Shown here in pieces: positions 54,438 through 63,462 of a stretch of DNA of 64,000 nucleotides; position 1 is the first letter of the stretch; the number at the start of each line of letters is the position of its first letter. This DNA is from Rhodobacteraceae bacterium (ex Bugula neritina AB1) (GTDB lineage Bacteria > Pseudomonadota > Alphaproteobacteria > Rhodobacterales > Rhodobacteraceae): NCBI GenBank assembly GCA_001730095.1, contig MDLF01000085.1, positions 180,053 to 244,052 of the forward strand. Direction: 5' to 3'. The translations under genes and the position numbers were made by a program. Under the pieces are notes generated by a model. The model saw nothing but the letters and a program-made list of their open reading frames with translations. It had not been told where the DNA came from and did not search any database.

Positions 54438-55283
54438 TCAGTTGGAAGCGACCTGATAGGCCTGCGGGATGCCCGCGTATTCTTCCTTGGCGCCTTCCAG
54501 CCAGGCGTCATATTCTGCCTGGGTTACCACTTTGACGGTGATCGGCATATAGGCATGGTCCTTGCCGCACAGTTCCGAACACTGACCAAAGTAGATGCCT
54601 TCCTTGCCCTCTTCGACCTCGAACCACAGCTGCGCCAGACGGCCGGGAACCGCGTCCTGCTTCACGCCGAAGGCCGGGATGGTCCAGGAGTGGATCACGT
54701 CGGCTGCAGTCACATTCATCACGATGGTCTTGCCCGACGGCACCACAACGGCGGTATCCGTGGCCAGCAGCCATTCATCCTCGGCATAACCGTGTGCAGC
54801 CAGATCTTCCTTGGGCAGCAGGAAGCTCTCGAAACCGAATTCGTGATCCTCATACTCATAGCCCCAGTACCACTGGTAGCCGGTCACCTTGATGGTGATG
54901 TCGCCTTCGGGGATTTCCTGCTGGGCAAACAGCTGCGGCAGCGAGAAGGATCCGATGAACACCAGCACCAGGATCGGAATGATGGTCCAGGCGATTTCAA
55001 TCGGGGTGTGGTGGGTGAATTTGGCCGGGGTCGGGTTGGCACGCTTGTTGAACCGCAGGATCGCCCACAGCAGCAAACCCGCCACAAAGATGCAGATCAC
55101 GGTGATGATCACCAGGATCATCCAGTCCAGCCTCACGATCCCGTCCATCAGCGACGTCGCCGCCGGCTGGAAGTTCAGGCCGCCGTCAACCGGCTTGCCA
55201 ATGGTCTTCAGGCCTTCTTGCGCCATTGCTGGAAGGCTCGAAAGGCCGGCGAAAAGGCCCGAAAGCATCAAAGCGTTTTTCAT
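54438..55283 (-). CDS. ctaC: Cytochrome c oxidase subunit II
   Basis: 281 residues from the ATG at 55281-55283 (MKNALMLSGLFAGLSSLPAM). A signal peptide ends near AMAQE. Two membrane helices follow (LDWMILVIITVICIFVAGLL and IIPILVLVFIGSFSLPQLFA), then the periplasmic CuA domain with YQWYWGYEYED, IHSWTIPAFGVKQDAVPG and the copper ligands in GQCSELCGKDHAYMPI. It accepts electrons from cytochrome c. It heads the operon ctaC-ctaB-small ORF-ctaG-ctaE-SURF1. The promoter region contains a perfect FNR box about 160 bases upstream of the start. Confidence 0.97.
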   Translation of the reverse strand: MKNALMLSGLFAGLSSLPAMAQEGLKTIGKPVDGGLNFQPAATSLMDGIVRLDWMILVIITVICIFVAGLLLWAILRFNKRANPTPAKFTHHTPIEIAWTIIPILVLVFIGSFSLPQLFAQQEIPEGDITIKVTGYQWYWGYEYEDHEFGFESFLLPKEDLAAHGYAEDEWLLATDTAVVVPSGKTIVMNVTAADVIHSWTIPAFGVKQDAVPGRLAQLWFEVEEGKEGIYFGQCSELCGKDHAYMPITVKVVTQAEYDAWLEGAKEEYAGIPQAYQVASN

Positions 55284-55443
55284 GTTCTGTCCTGATCGGT
55301 TGATCGCATTGTTCCTGCGGCAGCACGAACGCCGGGAATCATTGATTCCACAAAACGCACCTGCCCCGTTGTCTTTGATGCCGCTTAAAATCATATTCGG
55401 GCGTACAGATAAAGAGGCAGCCAAGCGTCAAACCGTCGCTTTC

Positions 55444-55457
55444 TTGATTTAGATCAA
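55444..55457. promoter_or_regulatory. Perfect FNR/FnrL-type box between ctaC and tldD
   Basis: TTGATTTAGATCAA matches TTGAT-N4-ATCAA fully. It lies 161 bases from the ctaC start and 20 bases before the tldD start, so it could act on either gene. It mirrors the box upstream of ctaD at 8309-8322. Confidence 0.75.
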
Positions 55458-55477
55458 AAAAATCTGAGGACCGTGCC

Positions 55478-56899
55478 ATGGAAAACCCAGACTTCCGTCC
55501 CTTTGAAACCGCGCTTCCGCAGGATGAGGCCCTGGCCACCCTGCGCGATGCGCTGAACGGAGCAGAGGACGGAGAGATCTTTGCCGAACGTCGCAAGTCA
55601 GAGGCGCTGTCCTTTGATGACGGGCGGTTGCGCAGCGCCAGCTATGATGCCTCCGAAGGGTTTGGCCTGCGGGCCGTGAACGGCGATGTGGCGGGTTATG
55701 CGCATTCCACCGATGTTTCCATCGCCTCGCTCAAGCGGGCAGCGGAAACCGCCAAGCTGGCGGTTGGCGATGGCGGCGGCAGCTATGCGGATGCACCGCA
55801 GCCCACCAATACGAAGCTTTACACTGATGCTGATCCGATCAGCGCCATGCCGTTCCCGGTCAAGGTCGAGACACTGCGCGAAATCGACGATTATGCCCGC
55901 AACATCGACAAACGCGTGGTGCAGGTCTCGGCGTCACTTGCCGCCTCGCTGCAGGAGGTGGAGATTCTGCGCGCCGACGGGGTGCGGGTGCGCGACACCC
56001 GTCCGATGGCCCGGCTCAATGTCTCGGTGATCGTCGAAAAGGACGGCCGCCGCGAAGCCGGCTCGGCAGGCGGCGGCGGCCGGCTGGGTCTGGACGGGCT
56101 GGTCGATCCCGAACACTGGCAGGCGCAGGTGCAGGAGGCGCTGCGCATTGCCCTGGTCAATCTTGATGCTGTCCCGGCCCCGGCCGGCGAGATGGACGTG
56201 GTGCTTGGCCCCGGCTGGCCCGGCATCCTGCTGCACGAGGCAATCGGCCACGGGCTGGAGGGCGACTTCAACCGCAAAGGCTCCTCTGCCTTTGCGGGGC
56301 TGATGGGCCAGCAGATCGCCGCCAAGGGGGTTACCGTGCTGGACGACGGCACCATCCCGGACCGCCGTGGCTCGATCACCGTGGATGACGAAGGCACGCC
56401 AAGCCAGAAGACAACGCTGATCGAAGACGGCGTTCTGGTCGGCTTTATGCAGGACCGCCAGAACGCGCGGCTGATGGGGGTTTCCCCCACCGGCAACGGG
56501 CGGCGCCAGAGCTATGCCCATGCCCCGATGCCGCGGATGACCAATACCTACATGCTGGGTGGCGATTCTGCGCCGGACGATCTGGTGGCCGGCATCAAGG
56601 ACGGCATCTGGGCAGTCGGCTTTGGCGGCGGACAGGTGGATATCACCAATGGCAAATTCGTGTTCTCCTGCACCGAAGCCTACCGGGTGAAGGACGGCAA
56701 GGTCGGCGCACCGGTTAAGGGGGCCACACTGATCGGGGACGGCGCCACCGCGCTCAAACAGATTCGCGGCCTTGGCAATGACATGGCGCTGGACCCCGGC
56801 ATGGGCAACTGCGGCAAGGCCGGACAATGGGTGCCCGTCGGTGTCGGCCAACCCTCGGTGCTGATGGGCGGGCTGACAGTCGGCGGGTCAGCTGCATAA
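55478..56899 (+). CDS. tldD: Metalloprotease TldD
   Basis: 473 residues. With its partner TldE/PmbA it forms a zinc protease that degrades unfolded peptides and matures some modified peptides such as microcin B17. The zinc site is HEAIGHGLEGDF (HExxxH), and RRGSITVDDEGTPSQKTTLI, GFMQDRQNARLMGVSPTGNG and NTYMLGGDSAPDDLVAGIKD are further signature stretches. GAGGA precedes the ATG at 55478. It diverges from ctaC; the pmbA partner is not in this window. Confidence 0.95.
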   Translation: MENPDFRPFETALPQDEALATLRDALNGAEDGEIFAERRKSEALSFDDGRLRSASYDASEGFGLRAVNGDVAGYAHSTDVSIASLKRAAETAKLAVGDGGGSYADAPQPTNTKLYTDADPISAMPFPVKVETLREIDDYARNIDKRVVQVSASLAASLQEVEILRADGVRVRDTRPMARLNVSVIVEKDGRREAGSAGGGGRLGLDGLVDPEHWQAQVQEALRIALVNLDAVPAPAGEMDVVLGPGWPGILLHEAIGHGLEGDFNRKGSSAFAGLMGQQIAAKGVTVLDDGTIPDRRGSITVDDEGTPSQKTTLIEDGVLVGFMQDRQNARLMGVSPTGNGRRQSYAHAPMPRMTNTYMLGGDSAPDDLVAGIKDGIWAVGFGGGQVDITNGKFVFSCTEAYRVKDGKVGAPVKGATLIGDGATALKQIRGLGNDMALDPGMGNCGKAGQWVPVGVGQPSVLMGGLTVGGSAA

Positions 56900-57127
56900 A
56901 TCCGCCGCAAACCCATGCAGCTGATGCAAAATCCCGGACCGGCAGCAGGCTTTGCCGGTCCAGACCGTGGCACAATGCACCACGCAACCCTGAATTGATT
57001 TTGAAAATTCCCCTACTTCTAACAACTTAGGAAAATTTTCGACGCATTGGCAAAAAACTGCGGACTGTTCATCACCTGTTAACCCTCACAAGGTTAATTC
57101 TTGTCTTGCAAACAGGCGGAGCTGCGG

Positions 57128-58306
57128 ATGACCGAAGAAACACTTTCTTCCACTCACCCCCCACTCCCACCCACCACGGAAGATGACCGGTATTCATGGC
57201 TTCGCCTTTTGCGCTCTAAACGGGTTGGTCCGGTGACTTTTCACCGGCTGCTCGCCGAATATGGTTCAGCGCAGAATGCGCTGGATGCGCTGCCCGAAGT
57301 GGCACGTTCCGCAGGCATCAAAGGGTATGAAACATGCCCCGCCAAAGCGGTAGATGAAGAAATCAAGATCGCAAAAGCCGCCAAAGCGCGGCTTTTGTGC
57401 TTTTTTGACCCTGCATACCCCGAGCTGCTGAAAAGCCTGAAAGATGCGCCGCCCCTTCTCTGGGCCATCGGCGACCTGTCGGTGCTGGACCGACCGATGA
57501 TTTCCCTGGTGGGCGCACGCAATGCTTCCTCGCTTGGGATACGCATGGCCCGGTCGCTGGCGGCATCCCTGGGGGAGGCCGGGTATATAGTTGTGTCCGG
57601 GATGGCCCGCGGCATTGACACCGCAGCCCATCAGTCAGCCCTGAAAACCGGCACCATCGCAGTTCTGGCAGGCGGGGCTGACGTGATCTACCCCGCCGAA
57701 AACGCCAAACTGGCAGCTGACATAAGCGAAACCGGACTGCTGCTGTCGGAACAGCCGATGGGCTTGGCGCCCCAGGCCCGCGACTTTCCCAAACGCAACC
57801 GGATTATTGCCGCCCTGTCCCGCGCGCTGGTGGTGGTCGAGGCCGCCGCCAAATCGGGCAGCCTGATCACCGCGCGGGATGCGCTGGATTACGGCCGCGA
57901 GGTGCTGGCGGTGCCCGGCCATCCGTTTGATGCCCGCAGCTCCGGCTGCAACCGGCTGATCCGCGACGGCGCCACACTGGTCCGCGACGCAAGCGACGTG
58001 CTGGAGGCCCTGCCACCGCCGGAGACAGTGCCGACTGCTGCGGCTGCGCCGCAGGATCTGCAGCAGGCCCTTGCGGCCCTGCCACAGCCGCCACAGCGGC
58101 GCAGCCTCGCGGAAACCCACGCCTTGCATCAGCAAATCCTCGGCCGGCTTGGCCCTTCCCCCACGTCTGAAACCCAGCTGATCCGCGACCTGTCCCTGCC
58201 GCCGCAGGATCTGGCACCAGCCCTGACGGACCTTGAGCTAAGAGGCGCCATCCGCCGCGACCCGGGCGGCCTGCTGTCAAGGCCCTGCCCGGATGAGGAC
58301 GACTGA
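57128..58306 (+). CDS. dprA: DNA-processing protein DprA
   Basis: 392 residues from the ATG at 57128 (MTEETLSSTHPPLPPTTEDD). DprA loads RecA on incoming single-stranded DNA during natural transformation. The Rossmann-like core has ISLVGARNASSLGIRMARSL, IVVSGMARGIDTAAHQSALK, GADVIYPAENAKL, FPKRNRIIAALSRALVVVEA and GSLITARDALDYGREVLAVP with GHPFDARSSGCNRLIRDGA. A C-terminal winged-helix-like domain (QQILGRLGPSPTSETQLIRD) follows. The upstream 230 bases are AT-rich and contain TTAACC/GGTTAA (57079-57097). The gene stands before topA, with about 180 bases between. Confidence 0.93.
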   Translation: MTEETLSSTHPPLPPTTEDDRYSWLRLLRSKRVGPVTFHRLLAEYGSAQNALDALPEVARSAGIKGYETCPAKAVDEEIKIAKAAKARLLCFFDPAYPELLKSLKDAPPLLWAIGDLSVLDRPMISLVGARNASSLGIRMARSLAASLGEAGYIVVSGMARGIDTAAHQSALKTGTIAVLAGGADVIYPAENAKLAADISETGLLLSEQPMGLAPQARDFPKRNRIIAALSRALVVVEAAAKSGSLITARDALDYGREVLAVPGHPFDARSSGCNRLIRDGATLVRDASDVLEALPPPETVPTAAAAPQDLQQALAALPQPPQRRSLAETHALHQQILGRLGPSPTSETQLIRDLSLPPQDLAPALTDLELRGAIRRDPGGLLSRPCPDEDD

Positions 58307-58488
58307 TCCCGCAGGCCTGACAGTTCCTTTCCCGGTGCCAGGACCACGTCCGGCCCAGCCCTCTGCAGCGGCAGAAATGCTGGAATTGCGCAGCTTCGAC
58401 AGAGCCTGGATTGACATTCTCCCCTTGCGCCCCACATCCTGCGCCGCCATAGAACCCGGCAAAGCGGTCCGAAGAGGTATCAAAATTT

Positions 58489-61137
58489 ATGCCAGTAGTT
58501 GTTGTCGAATCCCCGGCCAAAGCAAAAACAATCAATAAATATCTTGGCCCCGACTTTACGGTTCTGGCGTCTTACGGGCATGTGCGCGACCTGCCACCCA
58601 AGGACGGATCGGTCGACACCGACAATGAATTCGGCATGACCTGGGAGGTCGCCAATGATTCCCGCAAACATGTGAAGGCCATCGCCGACGCGCTGAAAGA
58701 CGACAATGCGCTGATTCTCGCAACCGACCCCGACCGCGAGGGCGAGGCGATCAGCTGGCACTTGCAGGAAGCTCTGACCAAGCGCCGTTCGATCAAAAAA
58801 GACACCGCCGTCAGCCGGGTGACCTTCAACGCGATCACCAAGGAAGCGGTGACCGAGGCGATGAAGAACCCGCGCCAGGTCGACATGCCGCTGGTCGAGG
58901 CCTATCTGGCGCGGCGCGCATTGGACTATCTGGTGGGCTTCAACCTGTCGCCGGTGCTGTGGCGCAAGCTGCCGGGCGCCCGCTCTGCGGGCCGGGTGCA
59001 GTCTGTCTGCCTGCGGCTCATCGTTGAACGCGAGACGGAGATCGAGGCGTTCAATCCGCAGGAGTACTGGTCAGTACGCGCCCAGCTGGCCACACCGCGC
59101 GGCCAGGAATTCGAGGCCCGCCTGACCGTTCTGGGCGGCGAGAAGCTGGACAAATACAGTCTGAAGAACGCCACTGCCGCCGAACTGGCGGTGCAGGCCG
59201 TGGCATCCCGCAAACTGTCGGTGCTGTCGGTGGAGGCCAAGCCTGCCGCCCGCAACCCCTCTGCGCCCTTCATGACCTCGACCCTGCAGCAGGAGGCCAG
59301 CCGCAAGTTCGGCATGGGCGCCAAACAATGCATGAGCGCGGCCCAGCGGCTCTATGAGGCGGGCTACATCACCTATATGCGGACCGATGGCATCGACATG
59401 GCGCCGGAGGCCGTGCAGGCCGCCCGCGACGAGATCGCCAAGCGCTATGGCGCGGACTACGTGCCGTCCAGCCCGCGGATCTACAAGAACAAGGCCAAGA
59501 ACGCGCAGGAAGCGCACGAATGTATCCGCCCGACCGACATGGGCCGCGACGCAGCCTCGCTGAAGCTGTCCGAAGATGATCAGCGCAAATTGTATGACCT
59601 GATCTGGAAGCGGACCCTGTCCTGCCAGATGGAAGGCGCCCGGCTGGAACGCACCACCGTCGATATCGGCTCGGATGACAAACAGATCGTTCTGCGTGCC
59701 ACCGGTCAGGTGATGCTGTTTGACGGCTTTATGCGCGTCTACGAAGAAGGCCGCGACGATGTGGCGGACGAGGATGACAAGCGCCTGCCACAGATCATGC
59801 AGGGCGAGGCGCTGAAATTCGCCTCCTCCCTGGCGGCGCAGGCCGAAAAGGCCGGCAAGGACGCCTCAGCCCTGTCAGATGACGGCGCCGTGCTGGCACT
59901 GCAGCACCACACCCAACCGCCGCCGCGCTACACCGAGGCAACCCTGGTCAAGCGGATGGAAGAACTGGGCATCGGCCGCCCATCGACCTATGCGTCTGTG
60001 ATCACCACGATCCAGGACCGCGAATACGTCCGCAAGGAAAAGAACCGCTTGTTCCCCGAGGACAAGGGGCGGATCGTCACCATCTTCCTGCTGAACTTCT
60101 TTCGCAAATACGTCGGATACGAATTCACCGCCAACCTCGAGGAAGAGCTGGATGATGTGAGCGCGGGCCAGCGCGACTACAAGGACCTGCTGGGCCGGTT
60201 CTGGCGCGATTTCTCGGCGGCGATTTCGGAAACCTCCGATCTGCGCATCACCGAGGTGCTGGATGTGCTGGACGACGCGCTGGCGCCGCAGCTGTATCCG
60301 CCACGCGAAGACGGCACCGACCCGCGCAGCTGCCCGAAATGCGGCGCTGGCCAGCTGCATCTGAAAACCTCGCGCACCGGCGGGTTTGTCGGCTGCGGCA
60401 ACTATCCTGAGTGCAACTATACCCGGCCGATCTCCGGTGAAGGCGCCGAGGGCTATGAGCGTATTCTGGGCGAGGATGCGGGCGATGAGATCCACCTGAA
60501 ATCCGGCCGCTTCGGCCCGTATGTACAGCGCGGCGAAGCCACCCCCGAGAACAAGAAGCCGCCGCGGTCTTCGCTGCCCAAGCAGGGCAAGGATTTCCTG
60601 CCGGGCTGGGGCCCGAATGAGCTCACCCTGGAACAGGCGCTGACCCTGCTGACTCTGCCGCGCGAGATCGGACAGCACCCGGATGGCGGCGCCATCCAGT
60701 CCAATCTTGGCCGCTTCGGGCCGTATATCGCGCATCAGCTGCCCGATGATGAAAAGCCGGTGTATGTGAACCTCAAAGACACATTGGATGTCTTTGAGAT
60801 CGGCATGAACCGGGCGGTGGAGATGCTGGCAGAGAAGCGCGCCAACCCCGGGCGCCGCGGCAGCCGGGCTGCCGTGAAGCCGCTGAAGGAATTGGGCGAA
60901 CACCCCGAAAGCGGCGGCGCCGTCAACATCCTGGACGGGCGTTACGGGCCTTATGTCAAATGGGAAAAGGTGAACGCCACCCTGCCCAAGGATGTAGAGC
61001 CCAAGGACGTGACCATGGAATTGGCTGTGCAGCTGATCGCTGAAAAATCCTCAAAAGGCGGCAAGAAGAAAACGGCAGCGAAGAAACCCGCCGCCAAGAA
61101 GAAGGCCGCGCCGAAGAAAGCTGCCGCCAAGGAATGA
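58489..61137 (+). CDS. topA: DNA topoisomerase I
   Basis: 882 residues. It relaxes negatively supercoiled DNA. The N-terminal TOPRIM domain begins MPVVVVESPAKAKTINKYLG with metal residues in ATDPDREGEAISWH; the active tyrosine is in GYITYMRTDGIDM. The C-terminus has one four-Cys zinc ribbon (CPKCGAGQLHLKTSRTGGFV then GCGNYPECNYTRP) and repeat units around LGRFGPYIAHQ and DGRYGPYVKWE. The tail is lysine- and alanine-rich (61 kb end), as in many alphaproteobacteria. The ATG at 58489 is the family start. Structured element D follows 14 bases after the stop. Confidence 0.97.
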   Translation: MPVVVVESPAKAKTINKYLGPDFTVLASYGHVRDLPPKDGSVDTDNEFGMTWEVANDSRKHVKAIADALKDDNALILATDPDREGEAISWHLQEALTKRRSIKKDTAVSRVTFNAITKEAVTEAMKNPRQVDMPLVEAYLARRALDYLVGFNLSPVLWRKLPGARSAGRVQSVCLRLIVERETEIEAFNPQEYWSVRAQLATPRGQEFEARLTVLGGEKLDKYSLKNATAAELAVQAVASRKLSVLSVEAKPAARNPSAPFMTSTLQQEASRKFGMGAKQCMSAAQRLYEAGYITYMRTDGIDMAPEAVQAARDEIAKRYGADYVPSSPRIYKNKAKNAQEAHECIRPTDMGRDAASLKLSEDDQRKLYDLIWKRTLSCQMEGARLERTTVDIGSDDKQIVLRATGQVMLFDGFMRVYEEGRDDVADEDDKRLPQIMQGEALKFASSLAAQAEKAGKDASALSDDGAVLALQHHTQPPPRYTEATLVKRMEELGIGRPSTYASVITTIQDREYVRKEKNRLFPEDKGRIVTIFLLNFFRKYVGYEFTANLEEELDDVSAGQRDYKDLLGRFWRDFSAAISETSDLRITEVLDVLDDALAPQLYPPREDGTDPRSCPKCGAGQLHLKTSRTGGFVGCGNYPECNYTRPISGEGAEGYERILGEDAGDEIHLKSGRFGPYVQRGEATPENKKPPRSSLPKQGKDFLPGWGPNELTLEQALTLLTLPREIGQHPDGGAIQSNLGRFGPYIAHQLPDDEKPVYVNLKDTLDVFEIGMNRAVEMLAEKRANPGRRGSRAAVKPLKELGEHPESGGAVNILDGRYGPYVKWEKVNATLPKDVEPKDVTMELAVQLIAEKSSKGGKKKTAAKKPAAKKKAAPKKAAAKE

Positions 61138-61150
61138 CCGCAGGCGGGGT

Positions 61151-61463
61151 GCTCCCGCCGCTTCCGGGCGCATTGAAATGCGCCCTCACCGTTGGGCCCG
61201 GCGCCGCTGGCGCGGCGCGGCCGGCTTCTCTTTCTGGCCCCTCCCCCGTTTCGCTGCGGGTCAAGGGCGGCGCAGCCGCCGCTCCAGCGGCTTGCCCTTG
61301 AGGCGCTGGGAAACAAGAACACACTGGCGTTTGCTCTGACAGGGCAGACCTGCCCTTTCAGAGCATCTCAGCCAACTCCATATTTTTGCGCCGCGCAGCG
61401 GCGCCACGCCCAAGCCTGTTGGAGCATTTGCCGCAGGCAAACGCTCCTGAAGGGCGCGGGAGC
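61151..61463. repeat. Structured intergenic element, copy D (expanded)
   Basis: 313 bp filling most of the topA-scoA spacer (61138-61570). Outer pairing GCTCCCGC (61151-61158) with GCGGGAGC (61456-61463). First hairpin GGGCGCAT/ATGCGCCC (61166-61185). Inner pairing TTGGGC (61192-61197) with GCCCAA (61408-61413) encloses GCGCCGC/GCGGCGC at 61201-61218 and again at 61388-61404. Last hairpin GGAGCATTTGCC/GGCAAACGCTCC (61421-61447, one mismatch) with loop GCA. About 169 extra bases lie between the two inner hairpins and form two further hairpins (CAAGGGC/GCCCTTG; TGCTCTGA/TCAGAGCA). Confidence 0.65.
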
Positions 61464-61570
61464 CGCTCCTTTGCTGTCTTCCGTAGAAATACGCAGCCCT
61501 CTGCGTATTCATTGACTCCGCCCCGGCCGGCCGCCAGAACTCAGCGCAACCGGCATAATGGGAGAACTCC

Positions 61571-62293
61571 ATGAAAAAGGTATATTCCAGCGCTGCTGAA
61601 GCGCTCGACGGGCTGCTTCACGACGGCATGTTCATCGCCGCGGGCGGCTTCGGCATCTGCGGCATTCCCGAACTCCTCCTCCAGGCGATCAAGGACGCGG
61701 GCACCAAGGACCTGACCTTTGCGTCCAATAACGCAGGCGTGGATGACTTTGGCATCGGCATCCTGCTGCAGACCCGGCAGGTGAAAAAGATGATCTCCTC
61801 TTACGTGGGAGAGAACGCTGAATTCATGCGCCAGTATCTGAGCGGCGAACTGGAGCTGGAGTTCAACCCGCAAGGCACCCTGGCCGAGCGCATGCGCGCA
61901 GGCGGTGCCGGCATCCCCGGCTTCTTCACCAAGACCGGCGTGGGCACCGTGATTGCCGAGGGCAAGATGGAAAAGCAGTTCCCCACCGGCGCGGACGGCG
62001 CCATGGAGGATTACATCCTGGAGGAAGGCATCTTTGCCGATCTCGCCATCGTCAAGGCCTGGAAGGCGGATGAGACCGGCAACCTGGTGTTCCGCAAGAC
62101 CGCCCGCAATTTCAACGTACCAGCGGCCACCTGCGGCAAGGTCTGCGTGGTGGAGGTCGAGGAAATCGTGCCCACCGGCAGCCTGGATCCCGACAGCATC
62201 CATCTGCCCGGCATCTATGTGCACCGCATCATCCAAGGCGCGCACGAGAAACGCATTGAACAGCGCACTGTCCGTCAGAAGGAGCAAGCATAA
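61571..62293 (+). CDS. scoA: 3-oxoacid CoA-transferase subunit A
   Basis: 240 residues. With subunit B it moves CoA from succinyl-CoA to acetoacetate or a related oxoacid, in ketone body or aromatic/butanoate breakdown. The nucleotide/CoA loop is [20 protein letters not shown], followed by [40 protein letters not shown] and [19 protein letters not shown]. The ATG at 61571 begins [16 protein letters not shown]. The stop overlaps the subunit B start as TAATG. The precise oxoacid (acetoacetate versus 3-oxoadipate) is inferred from resemblance to ScoA rather than PcaI. Confidence 0.93.
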   Translation: MKKVYSSAAEALDGLLHDGMFIAAGGFGICGIPELLLQAIKDAGTKDLTFASNNAGVDDFGIGILLQTRQVKKMISSYVGENAEFMRQYLSGELELEFNPQGTLAERMRAGGAGIPGFFTKTGVGTVIAEGKMEKQFPTGADGAMEDYILEEGIFADLAIVKAWKADETGNLVFRKTARNFNVPAATCGKVCVVEVEEIVPTGSLDPDSIHLPGIYVHRIIQGAHEKRIEQRTVRQKEQA

Positions 62294-62922
62294 TGCCCTG
62301 GGATCGTAATCAGATGGCGGCACGCGCCGCGCAGGAGCTGCAGGACGGCTGGTATGTGAACCTGGGCATCGGTATCCCGACGCTGGTCTCCAACTACATC
62401 CCCGAGGGTGTGGAAGTGACCCTGCAGTCGGAAAACGGTATGCTGGGCATGGGTCCCTTCCCCTATGAGGGCGACGAAGATGCCGACCTGATCAATGCGG
62501 GCAAGCAGACCATCACGGAACTGCCGCAGACCGCCTATTTCGACTCGGCGCAGAGCTTTGCGATGATCCGCGGCGGCAAGATCGCCATGGCGATCCTGGG
62601 CGCCATGGAAGTGGCCGAGAACGGCGATCTGGCGAACTGGATGATCCCCGGCAAGCTCGTGAAGGGCATGGGCGGCGCCATGGATCTGGTTGCAGGCGTC
62701 GGCCGGGTGGTGGTGGTCATGGACCACACCAACAAACACGGCGACAGCAAGGTGCTGAAGGGCTGCACCCTGCCGCTGACCGGCAAGGGTGTTGTAGACC
62801 GGATCATCACCAATCTGGGTGTGCTGGATGTGGTCGAAGGCGGGCTGAAGATCGTTGAGCTGGCCGAGGGTGTCAGCGAAGACGCGCTGCGCGCCGCCAC
62901 CGAAGCCACTATTGTCGACTGA
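62293..62922 (+). CDS. scoB: 3-oxoacid CoA-transferase subunit B
   Basis: 209 residues. The catalytic glutamate that carries CoA is in [20 protein letters not shown] (SENG motif). [20 protein letters not shown] and [20 protein letters not shown] are also typical for this subunit. The ATG overlaps the scoA stop, giving equal, coupled production of both subunits. A symmetric GC-rich hairpin lies 26 bases after the stop and separates it from the convergent unknown gene. Confidence 0.95.
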   Translation: MPWDRNQMAARAAQELQDGWYVNLGIGIPTLVSNYIPEGVEVTLQSENGMLGMGPFPYEGDEDADLINAGKQTITELPQTAYFDSAQSFAMIRGGKIAMAILGAMEVAENGDLANWMIPGKLVKGMGGAMDLVAGVGRVVVVMDHTNKHGDSKVLKGCTLPLTGKGVVDRIITNLGVLDVVEGGLKIVELAEGVSEDALRAATEATIVD

Positions 62923-62947
62923 CACTTCGTTCTTTATGAAGCAACAT

Positions 62948-62972
62948 CGGCCCGCCAGTTTCTGGCGGGCCG
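62948..62972. terminator. Bidirectional hairpin between scoB and the convergent gene
   Basis: CGGCCCGCCAG and CTGGCGGGCCG form an 11-bp stem with a 3-base loop, followed by TTCTCGTT on the plus strand. It lies between convergent 3' ends. Confidence 0.75.
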
Positions 62973-62985
62973 TTCTCGTTCTGGC

Positions 62986-63462
62986 CTATACTCCGGCTGC
63001 CAGATCGGGCCGGTGACGGGGGCGAAGAGTGTGCCAGACTGCGCCTTGCGGCGGGTTGACGATCTCGTACATTGAAACCCGTTTGTTGTACCAGTTGACG
63101 ATCTTCTCCTGTCGGCCTTCAAAGACAACCACGCAATAGCTGCCGCTTGCCGGTTCACAGCTGTCGTTGCCCAGCCAGGTGACGATGACGGGTTCCACCA
63201 GATGCTGTTTAAAGAGCACCGTGGCCTTGGTTGTTTTACCGGAAGCATAGAGACCGCCGGCAAACAGCGCTGCCGCCAGCAGGATGAAACCACCTGCCGA
63301 GAAATTCTTGAATGGGGCTGCTTTTGCAATTCCGGGGCCAAAGGCAACAAAAACCATTCTGCCCACAATGCCGACAAACGCGATGGTTCCAAACATAACA
63401 AATGTATTGGTCAGTTCTTGTGACCCCGCGGCCACCGCCGACGGATCAATACCTAAATCCAA
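62986..63462 (-). CDS. Unknown two-span membrane protein
   Basis: 158 residues from a TTG at 63460-63462 (read as MDLGIDPSAVAAGSQELTNT), chosen because GGAGG lies 6 bases upstream; the frame is open to another TTG at 63504 without a good site. Two membrane helices (TFVMFGTIAFVGIVGRMVFV and FILLAAALFAGGLYASG) are followed by a soluble domain with one pair of cysteines (NDSCEPASGSYCVVVFEGRQ) and RVSMYEIVNPPQGAVWHTLR. I do not recognise the family. Confidence 0.6.
   Translation of the reverse strand: MDLGIDPSAVAAGSQELTNTFVMFGTIAFVGIVGRMVFVAFGPGIAKAAPFKNFSAGGFILLAAALFAGGLYASGKTTKATVLFKQHLVEPVIVTWLGNDSCEPASGSYCVVVFEGRQEKIVNWYNKRVSMYEIVNPPQGAVWHTLRPRHRPDLAAGV

Noticed and set aside
57079..57097. 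TTAACC...GGTTAA inverted repeat before dprA, considered as a CtrA site
   Set aside because: The CtrA consensus is TTAA-N7-TTAA. Here the TTAA halves are 11 bases apart, so the spacing is wrong.
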